Of a stretch of 54,033 nt of DNA, positions 47,738 through 54,033 are shown one piece after another. Source of the DNA: Spongiibacteraceae bacterium (GTDB lineage: Bacteria; Pseudomonadota; Gammaproteobacteria; Pseudomonadales; Spongiibacteraceae); NCBI GenBank assembly GCA_002710725.1, contig PAKT01000079.1, positions 1 to 54,033 of the forward strand, written 5' to 3'. A model generated the notes under the pieces. That model had not been told where the DNA came from. It was given only the letters and a program-made list of their open reading frames with translations, and searched no databases. The translations under genes and the position numbers were made by a program. Numbering within the stretch: position 1 is the first letter of the stretch; each line of letters begins with the position of its first letter.

Positions 47738-50212
47738 ATGATGAACAACAATAAAAAATATACGGCCTGGCAAAAGACTCTAATGGGTGGGGTACTGGCT
47801 ACGGTGTCTATGCCAGCGATATGGATCGGCTCTTCCACCAAAGCTTATGCTCAGCTTGAAGAGGTAGTAGTCACAGCGAGGCGCCGTGCAGAAAACCTCC
47901 AGGATACGCCTATCTCCGTATCGGCCATTAGCGGCGATGCACTGGAGGACGCTGGTATTACCGGGATTATGGATATCAAGTCCGTGGTGCCCAACGTCTC
48001 GATTACAAATGGAGCGAAAAGCGCCTCGATCTTTGTCCGAGGAATCGGTCAACGGCAGACCAATCCAGAGAATGATCCGGGTGTCGGCCAGTATTTAAAC
48101 GGTATTTACATTCCCAGGCAGGATGCGCTGGTTATGGACGCGGTCGATGTGGCAAACATTCAAATTTTGCGCGGCCCCCAAGGCACCCTGTTTGGCAAGA
48201 ATAATACTGGCGGTGCGATGCTGATCGAAACTAAGGCACCGCACTACCAAGGCTTTGACGGTACATTGGGAGTGACCTACGGGAATTATGGTCGGCAGAA
48301 TATCAAGCTGGGCATGAACGTTCCGCTCGCGGACAAAATGGGAGTTCGCCTGAATTTCAGTGACAAGCAAATGGACGGCTATGAAAAGAACATCGTCGAT
48401 GGTCGCACATACCGGGACGAAGATCGGCGTGCGGTATCGGCGCGGCTGACCTGGGACGTCAGCGACAAGCTGCTGCTGGACGCATTCGCTTTTCATAGCC
48501 AACAGCATGAAAGAGGCCTGTCCGCTACCTGTGAATTACTAAACCCCAATGCCTCGGTTGCCTTTTTTGCTATTCACCGGGAAGACATCTCTCTCGGCCA
48601 GCAGTGTGCCAACGAAGCGCCGCTGGTGCATGACGGCAAGGTTGGGGTGACCCCGGAAGACAGCGTCTACGATGTCGAAACCACGATGCTGGCATTGACT
48701 GCCACGTGGCAGCTGTCCCTGTTCGATGTCGAGAGCATCACCTCCTGGACCGGGCAGGACAATATCGGCTTTGTCGATGATGTGGACTATACGAGTTTCA
48801 GCGTGATTCGAACCGGAGCGTACAGTGCTACCCGTGTGCTGGAAGCCGATGGACAGGATATCGCCGACGAGCGCCGGAGCCAGATCACCCAGGAACTCAA
48901 GTTCAATGGCGCTTTTCTCGAAGATACCCTCGACCTGACCTTTGGCTTATTCTATGCCCATGAAATAATTGACGATATTCCCAACGCGCAAGTGGTGGGC
49001 AACAACGGTCTGATTGGCATTCCGACTGAGTTTCTGATTCCCGGCACCGGCTCCAATCTTGTGCTGCCCTTCCTCAGCGCCAATGCCAATATCACTAACT
49101 TCGACAACACCACCCTGGCTGGCTTTGTGCAGGGTAGCTGGGATTTTGCCGAAAACTGGCAGTTGACGCTGGGCGTTCGCTACACGCGCGATGAAAAATA
49201 TCGCGACATCATCAATTACCAGCCCGACTTCACCAGCTACGGCCTGGCTCGCGGGCTGATTCACGCGCAGGGCGGTATCTATAACCCCGTTACCAAAGCA
49301 CAATTTGATGCCATTGATGCCATCAATCCACCGATTCCATACAACCAAGTGGGTAGCGCAAAATTCGAAGAAACCTTTTCCCAAACCACGCCATTGTTGA
49401 CGCTAACCTGGTTCGCCAACGATGCAGTGTTGGATACACTTGGATTGGATAGCCTGATGACGTATTTCACTGCCTCGCAAGGTTACAAAGGTGGCGGACT
49501 CGCGCTGCGTGGCCAGCGCCTAAGCCGCTTTGAACCCGAAGTCCTGAACAATACAGAAATTGGCTTCAAGTTCGATGGCTGGCAATCTCGACTGCGCCTG
49601 AACGGCGCGATCTATCGCATGGACTACACCGACATTCAGATCACTCAGGCGGAGCAAGGGCCCAATGGGCCAACCGATGTTATCGTCTTCGTTACCAACG
49701 CGGGTGAGGCCGTTGTGCAGGGTGCGGAATTCGAAGCCACACTGGCATTGGACGCACTTTCGATCAACGCCAGCATGGGTTACACCGATGCCCAGTATCG
49801 CGAGTACCTGGTCAGCGAGATTGATGGCTCCTTATCGGATCGCTCTGAAGAACCCTTTGCCCTTGTGCCCGAACACAATCGCAGCGCAATGCTGTCCTAC
49901 GAATGGTTCACACCCATTGGCATGGTGATTCCCAGTCTGCATTACTTTTACCAGTCCGAGCTATATATCGGCTTTGACACCGCAGCGTTTAACTACTCCG
50001 GTGCCACGCTGGGGCAGAGTGAAGTGTTCAATGGGCGGTTGACCTGGGTACCATCAGAAGACCTGCGCGTAGCATTGTTTGTCAACAATCTGAAAGACAC
50101 GCTCGACTACGGGGCTGGTGTGGCTCTGGGTGACAACCTGGGCGTGGCGGGAAAGAACCGCACGCCGCCGCGGATGTTCGGCATGGAGATTAACTGGAGC
50201 TGGGGTATTTGA
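47738..50212 (+). CDS. TonB-dependent receptor, probably for xylose-containing glycosides
   Basis: 824-residue outer-membrane receptor. It has a signal peptide (cleavage near AYAQL), a TonB box LEEVVVTARRRAENLQDTP, and a plug domain with VRGIGQRQTNPENDPGVGQYLNGIYI and LRGPQGTLFGKNNTGGAM. A 22-strand barrel follows, ending in EINWSWGI. The sequence type matches sphingomonad/Caulobacter-like sugar or iron receptors. It is 33 bases after the LacI regulator on the same strand, so it is likely controlled by it and loads oligosaccharides into the periplasm. Confidence 0.93.
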   Translation: MMNNNKKYTAWQKTLMGGVLATVSMPAIWIGSSTKAYAQLEEVVVTARRRAENLQDTPISVSAISGDALEDAGITGIMDIKSVVPNVSITNGAKSASIFVRGIGQRQTNPENDPGVGQYLNGIYIPRQDALVMDAVDVANIQILRGPQGTLFGKNNTGGAMLIETKAPHYQGFDGTLGVTYGNYGRQNIKLGMNVPLADKMGVRLNFSDKQMDGYEKNIVDGRTYRDEDRRAVSARLTWDVSDKLLLDAFAFHSQQHERGLSATCELLNPNASVAFFAIHREDISLGQQCANEAPLVHDGKVGVTPEDSVYDVETTMLALTATWQLSLFDVESITSWTGQDNIGFVDDVDYTSFSVIRTGAYSATRVLEADGQDIADERRSQITQELKFNGAFLEDTLDLTFGLFYAHEIIDDIPNAQVVGNNGLIGIPTEFLIPGTGSNLVLPFLSANANITNFDNTTLAGFVQGSWDFAENWQLTLGVRYTRDEKYRDIINYQPDFTSYGLARGLIHAQGGIYNPVTKAQFDAIDAINPPIPYNQVGSAKFEETFSQTTPLLTLTWFANDAVLDTLGLDSLMTYFTASQGYKGGGLALRGQRLSRFEPEVLNNTEIGFKFDGWQSRLRLNGAIYRMDYTDIQITQAEQGPNGPTDVIVFVTNAGEAVVQGAEFEATLALDALSINASMGYTDAQYREYLVSEIDGSLSDRSEEPFALVPEHNRSAMLSYEWFTPIGMVIPSLHYFYQSELYIGFDTAAFNYSGATLGQSEVFNGRLTWVPSEDLRVALFVNNLKDTLDYGAGVALGDNLGVAGKNRTPPRMFGMEINWSWGI

Positions 50213-50333
50213 TCATCGATTTCAGGCAGCCGCTTGACGGGTCGACAACCGATCGCCTTTACACTGGCGGACACTGAGTATCAGGAATCGAAACGCAGCG
50301 TGAGAGCAAGTTATCAGCCGGCGGAAAAATGTA

Positions 50334-53300
50334 GTGAAAGGGTATGCGAGACACCTCTTGATCTGGCCAATCGTCTTTGCAGCCAGCGGTTGGCTTGGCT
50401 TCAAGGCTTGGCTGCAACTGCAACCGGAAGATTTTCGCCAGCAGGTAAATGAACTATCCACCAGTGACTTCTGGCGTCATATCTGGCAGCAAGCATTTCC
50501 CACCATGAAACCCGATATCGCTAGCTGGCAGCGAAGAGACTACCCGGGGCGGGGTCGCAGCCCCTGGGTGTTCAGGACCAGCCTCGATGGTCAGCCGAGG
50601 ATGTTGAATCTTTCCATAGCCCCTGATTATTGGCTCAGCTACAGCCTCGAGCGTATGTCGCCCTACCAGCTCTGGAAAGGTGACTTGCGTCTCGATGGGC
50701 CGGTATTCGATGGTGGTCAGGGAGGGGAGCCCTACAGTAGCGGCATCGCCTACTTGCGACAGCTACACACCGATCAGTGGTGGATGCGCAAGACAAATGC
50801 TGAATGGCAGCCTGCGCAGCCAAAGTTTCTATCTTATTCGCTGATCGATGATGGCGCGGAGTTACATCTGAATTACCGCCTAATAAGCGATGTAGGCGAG
50901 GCCCAGATTCAGGAAATGCCTCAGGTCAATCTTAGCTCGGACGCCCCGGTGTTTTCTCGAAGGCTGACGCTGGTAGAAAAATCGCAGGGCGTGGATGTTC
51001 GCATTGTCGGCAGCCAGCTTGCAGGAACTGATGGACAGGTCCTGTCTGAAGGTAAAAGTCACGATATCCCGATTCGTCTCGACAGGGTTCCCGCACCCAT
51101 TGTGGCTGCGACGGATAACGCTGAGCCAGGCTCAAAAGGGGGGCAGGCAATTGAGCAAAGTGACTGCCTGAGTTGTCACTCCGAGCATGAGCGGATTGTC
51201 GGCCCCTCATGGAGCGATATCGCGCAGCGCTTCAAAAATGGACGACGATCTCGCGCAGACCTGATCGGAAAAATTATTTATGGCGGCCGCGGTGAATGGG
51301 GAGAAACCCCGATGCCAGCGCACTTGGATCTGTCTGAAACCCAGGCTGCGGAAATGCTGAAACATATCCTTAGTTTTACCGGCAATGAAGGCGCCCTGCC
51401 TGCGGATGTACTGGAGCTGCGTAAACAATTCAGCCATACCTACGATGCGATACCGGTAAATAAACCCGCCGGACTGCATCCAGCCATGTCGGTACAGTCG
51501 CTACTAACGAACGGCTTCACTCCAGCCGTGGGAGGAATGGCCCTAGATAACACGGGCAGCCTATATATTGCGACTTGGGACCGCGATGGTGCGGTGTATC
51601 GCATACAAGACTGGGCGACGGGGCAGCCTTCAGTCGCACGCGTAGCGGAGGGCCTGCATGAACCACTTGGACTCGCCATTGTCGACCAGCGCCTGTTTGT
51701 TATGCAGAAGCAAGAACTCACTGAACTGATCGACACCAATACGGACGGGTTTTTCGATACCTACAAGAATCTGAGTGATGCCTGGGAGGCGACACCGAAC
51801 TTCCATGAGTTCGGTTTCGGTCTGGTCTCACATGAAGGCTATCTCTATGGTGGCTTGTCGGTATGCGTGGAGCTTGGAGGTAAGAGCTGCAAGCTGCAGG
51901 TCGCTGACCGAGGCAGCATCTTTCGCGTAGACAGCAGGTCCGGCAAGCTGGAAATCCTGGCAAAAGGCCTCCGTACTCCCAATGGTATTGGCGTTAGTAC
52001 CGAGGGCCAGATATGGGTCACCGATAATCAGGGCGACTGGCTGCCCGCAAGCAAGCTCGTCAATGTCGTGGGTGGCGAGCACTTTGGATTTGGTGGGGCA
52101 GAACGAGTTAAGGCACCCGCCTTGTGGTTGCCCCAGAATGAGATCGGCAATTCACCCACTCAGCCGCTTGTGCTCGGACGTGGCCCCTACAAAGGCCAGT
52201 TGCTTTTCGGCGATATCTATAACGGCGGAATTAAGCGAGCCTATCTTGAGAAAGTCGCCGGCGAATGGCAGGGCGCTGCTTTTCACTTTAGCGATGGCTT
52301 GGCAGCCCCGGTAAACCGACTGATGGAAACCGAGGAAGGCTTGCTCGCCGGGCAGATTGGCAGCAGTGGCAATTGGGGCGAGGCGGACAAACCCTGGTTT
52401 GGACTGCAATTACTGCGATGGTCGGAGAACACTGCATTTGAGCCACTGACCGTCAATGCGACTCCACATGGCTTTAAAGCGACATTCAGTAAACCCTTGC
52501 ACGGGGAAGTCACTGCGGAGGCCATCGTTTCCGACGTTAGTCAGTGGTTCTACTATCCATCGCCTCTCTATGGTGGCCCCAAGTACGGACTTGAAAGCCT
52601 CGCAGCGGATAATATACGGCTCTCACAAGACCGGCGAACGGTAGAGTTTGATACGCCGCTTCGCAAGACGAACCATGTGATTTACATCAGATTTAACCCC
52701 GAGCTACGTTCACAGGATGGCGAAACGCTTTGGGTAAACGAAGCCTGGTATACGCTGAATAATCTCCCCGCGACTGAACAGGAACATTCTTCTACTGCGC
52801 CGGATAACACACTTAGTCAGGCCGAGCGTGATGAGGGTTGGCAACTTCTGTTTGATGGCAAAACCTTCACGGGTTGGCGCAATCATCTCAGTGACGCGGG
52901 AGAAGCCGTCACTGGCTGGGAAATTGATAATGGCACACTTAAAATGGTGCGTGATACCAGCTTTCTCAAATTTGTTATCAATATACTGAATCCCTTTACT
53001 GATAGACCGCTGCGCGACCTGATGACCGTAGAGCAGTTCAAGAGCTTCGAGTTATCACTGGAGTGGAAAATTTCGGAGGGAGGGAACAGCGGAATATTCT
53101 ACCTCCTACCACCGAGTGACAAACGATTGCCCTGGGACAATGGACTGGAAATGCAAGTGCTCGACAACCAGCGGCACGGTGATGGCAAGCTCGCGAAACG
53201 GCGGGCAGGCGAGCTCTATGATCTTGCCGGGCGTGATGTGGATGCAACGCGGCCCGTCGGCAAATGGAACCACGCACGCATTCGCGTGCAGGGCGATCAC

Positions 53301-53501
53301 ATTCAGCACTGGCTAAATGGGACAAAAATGGTCGATATTCAACGCAGTGGCGACGATTGGCAGCGGCGACTCGCCGAAAGTAAGTTCTCGGGCAATGCAC
53401 AGCATGGGCAGGCCGTGCAAGGTCATATTCTCTTGCAGGATCATGGAGACGTGGTCTGGTATAAAAATATCAAGATCAAACAGCTGCCAGGCGATGATTA
53501 A
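50334..53501 (+). CDS. Multidomain protein: cytochrome c, dehydrogenase-like propeller and DUF1080 domain
   Basis: 1055 residues. Residues 8-28 are a signal anchor. About 60-260 form an unassigned beta-rich domain. The class I cytochrome c (about 270-350) has heme motif CLSCH (278-282) and distal Met327 in GETPMPAHLDL. About 380-760 form a beta-propeller of the sorbosone/soluble-dehydrogenase type (GGMALDNTGSLYIATWDRDG; LRTPNGIGVSTEGQIWVTDNQGDW; GEHFGFG). About 832-1050 form a DUF1080/3-keto-disaccharide-hydrolase-like domain (GWQLLFDGKTFTGWR, GNSGIFYLLP, LEMQVLDNQRHGDG, HWLNGTKMVDI). It starts with GTG and is exported to the periplasm. Such domain strings are common in Planctomycetes/Verrucomicrobia. 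Confidence 0.88.
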   Translation: MKGYARHLLIWPIVFAASGWLGFKAWLQLQPEDFRQQVNELSTSDFWRHIWQQAFPTMKPDIASWQRRDYPGRGRSPWVFRTSLDGQPRMLNLSIAPDYWLSYSLERMSPYQLWKGDLRLDGPVFDGGQGGEPYSSGIAYLRQLHTDQWWMRKTNAEWQPAQPKFLSYSLIDDGAELHLNYRLISDVGEAQIQEMPQVNLSSDAPVFSRRLTLVEKSQGVDVRIVGSQLAGTDGQVLSEGKSHDIPIRLDRVPAPIVAATDNAEPGSKGGQAIEQSDCLSCHSEHERIVGPSWSDIAQRFKNGRRSRADLIGKIIYGGRGEWGETPMPAHLDLSETQAAEMLKHILSFTGNEGALPADVLELRKQFSHTYDAIPVNKPAGLHPAMSVQSLLTNGFTPAVGGMALDNTGSLYIATWDRDGAVYRIQDWATGQPSVARVAEGLHEPLGLAIVDQRLFVMQKQELTELIDTNTDGFFDTYKNLSDAWEATPNFHEFGFGLVSHEGYLYGGLSVCVELGGKSCKLQVADRGSIFRVDSRSGKLEILAKGLRTPNGIGVSTEGQIWVTDNQGDWLPASKLVNVVGGEHFGFGGAERVKAPALWLPQNEIGNSPTQPLVLGRGPYKGQLLFGDIYNGGIKRAYLEKVAGEWQGAAFHFSDGLAAPVNRLMETEEGLLAGQIGSSGNWGEADKPWFGLQLLRWSENTAFEPLTVNATPHGFKATFSKPLHGEVTAEAIVSDVSQWFYYPSPLYGGPKYGLESLAADNIRLSQDRRTVEFDTPLRKTNHVIYIRFNPELRSQDGETLWVNEAWYTLNNLPATEQEHSSTAPDNTLSQAERDEGWQLLFDGKTFTGWRNHLSDAGEAVTGWEIDNGTLKMVRDTSFLKFVINILNPFTDRPLRDLMTVEQFKSFELSLEWKISEGGNSGIFYLLPPSDKRLPWDNGLEMQVLDNQRHGDGKLAKRRAGELYDLAGRDVDATRPVGKWNHARIRVQGDHIQHWLNGTKMVDIQRSGDDWQRRLAESKFSGNAQHGQAVQGHILLQDHGDVVWYKNIKIKQLPGDD

Positions 53502-53522
53502 ACAAGACCATTTGACCTCCAT

Positions 53523-53570
53523 GGCATCTCCGGAGAGAGGACTCAGGTTCGAATCCTCTCGGGTGGGCTA
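53523..53570 (+). pseudogene. tRNA-Arg(CCG)-like 3' fragment, degenerate
   Basis: CATCTCCGGAGAGAGG resembles a shortened anticodon arm with CCG in the loop. It is followed by the variable/T region ACTCAGGTTCGAATCCTC and an acceptor-like TCGGGTGGGC. The T-stem is partly unpaired, no D-arm is seen, and it ends CTA instead of CCA, so it is not a working tRNA. The bases 53571-53722 after it contain no gene I can support. Confidence 0.4.
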
Positions 53571-53722
53571 TCTAGCAGAAGTCCAGACTGTCACCGCTCA
53601 AGGGACATTCTGTTGCAAGGCCGGGCCCAGGGGCGCTGGGAAGCATAGCGGCCAAAGAACTGGACCTGTGTTGAAGACCAATCGGACAAAATAGTTTAAT
53701 TATTGAACAGCAAGATTGACGC

Positions 53723-53767
53723 ATTTGTCACAAATCTGGCACCGATTGGTCACAGATCTGGCACAAG
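53723..53767 (+). repeat. Two tandem 22-nt-period repeats
   Basis: The pattern GTCACARATCTGGCAC occurs at 53727 and 53749 (22-base period). The pair is bracketed by two CAAGATTG copies (53711 and 53768). Multiple direct repeats of this kind are seen at the ends of IS21-family elements, but no transposase is adjacent. Confidence 0.5.
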
Positions 53768-53786
53768 CAAGATTGGCGGGCAAAAA

Positions 53787-53812
53787 AAAGAGCTGCATTT
53801 CTGCAACTCTTT
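53787..53812 (-). terminator. Terminator belonging to the truncated minus-strand tRNA
   Basis: An 11-bp stem AAAGAG-TGCA with a four-base loop and one mismatch. On the minus strand it is followed by a run of eight Ts. On that strand it lies 19 bases after the tRNA 3' end at 53832. Confidence 0.7.
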
Positions 53813-53831
53813 GATTTTACTTCAAGGAATA

Positions 53832-53850
53832 TGGTGGGTCGTGCTGGATT
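53832..53850 (-). pseudogene. 3' end (19 nt with CCA) of a Lys-type tRNA, cut in the T-loop
   Basis: The minus-strand sequence AATCCAGCACGACCCACCA is identical at 18 of 19 positions, as I recall the sequence, to the 3' end of gammaproteobacterial tRNA-Lys. The match stops exactly at base 53850, inside the T-loop; no anticodon or D-arm follows. A native-looking terminator lies just downstream. This is the signature of a displaced tRNA attachment half-site. Confidence 0.55.
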
Positions 53851-53853
53851 GAC

Positions 53854-53931
53854 GATAACAGCCTATGGGCTGTTATCGCCCCTGCGGGGCGCCTTCGCTG
53901 TGCTGCGGCGTCTAAAACGCTGTCGCGTTTT
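53854..53931. repeat. Cluster of consecutive stem-loops
   Basis: A perfect 10-bp stem GATAACAGCC/GGCTGTTATC (53854-53877), then GCCCC/GGGGC (53878-53890), an imperfect GCC-CGC/GCG-GC (53891-53909), and AAAACGC/GCGTTTT (53914-53931) with a TGTC loop. It is REP-like, or part of a mobile-element end. Confidence 0.6.
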
Positions 53932-54009
53932 GTCGGCTCTTCATCATTAACGGGGGACACCGGCATTCATTAAACTGATTTTGCGACGATCACTTTAATG
54001 GAGCTACCG

Positions 54010-54033
54010 ATGTCCCACGCAGGAAGAATTATA
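54010..54033 (+). CDS. Start of a possible gene, only eight codons visible
   Basis: An ATG with GGAG six bases upstream (54000-54003) opens MSHAGRII, and the window ends there. Too short to identify. Because it follows a REP-like hairpin cluster, a REP-associated tyrosine transposase is one guess, but it cannot be tested here. Confidence 0.3.

Noticed and set aside
53571-53694. Open frame ending in a run rich in Gly/Lys/Thr after the tRNA-like fragment
   Set aside because: No ribosome site, no recognisable motif, and the frame runs out of the overlapping coding region and the tRNA-like scrap; most likely non-coding.

Overview
The window reads as a chromosomal segment of a heterotrophic, probably marine gammaproteobacterium of the Cellvibrionales/Halieaceae type. 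This placement is an inference. It rests on the complete ybgC-tolQRAB-pal-cpoB and ruvCAB blocks in gammaproteobacterial order, a lysine-tailed HU protein, several TonB-linked proteins, and a carbohydrate locus run by a LacI-type regulator. Coding density is high. Many genes overlap by ATGA/GTGA junctions, and GTG or TTG starts are common.

Positions 1-16.1k hold housekeeping and small accessory genes. They begin with groES-groEL (groEL is cut by the window edge) behind a sigma-32-like promoter. Next come a FAH-family hydrolase and a NylA-like amidase, small membrane and PH-domain proteins, a DUF481 outer-membrane protein, a small MscS channel, a PQQ-repeat protein, an AraC regulator, DUF4404 and a macro-domain protein. 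An unusual chalcone isomerase-like/TonB fusion follows. Then come acylphosphatase with a TlpA-like lipoprotein, and an overlapping arsC-like/wrbA/DUF2069/sppA cluster.

Positions 16.1-26.4k contain glpE, dgkA, an RND efflux pair, a MaoC hydratase, a membrane-anchored peroxiredoxin-like protein, a NUDIX hydrolase, a lytic transglycosylase, proS and a HIT protein. Positions 26.5-38.8k are the conserved core: HU with a lysine-rich tail, fmdB-aspS-yebC, ruvC-ruvA-ruvB, ybgC-tolQRAB-pal-cpoB closed by a clear terminator, then queE-queC.

Positions 38.8-53.5k are accessory. They contain a formylglycine-generating-enzyme-like lipoprotein beside a truncated TonB-dependent receptor. A xylose/xyloside locus follows: GH31 alpha-xylosidase, xylose isomerase and xylulokinase on the minus strand, and a LacI regulator, a TonB-dependent receptor and a 1055-residue protein on the plus strand. 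The divergent spacer carries two identical 15-nt operators, each placed on a predicted promoter. The 1055-residue protein joins a class I cytochrome c, a soluble-dehydrogenase-type beta-propeller and a DUF1080/3-keto-glycoside-hydrolase-like domain. Together these suggest import of xylose-containing glycosides, possible periplasmic oxidation or cleavage, and isomerase-pathway catabolism.

The last 530 bases are a recombination scar. They hold a degenerate tRNA-Arg-like 3' fragment, a pair of 22-nt-period repeats, and the 3' end of a Lys-type tRNA that still has its terminator but is cut in the T-loop. Consecutive hairpins and the start of a new gene follow. This looks like the edge of an integrated element.
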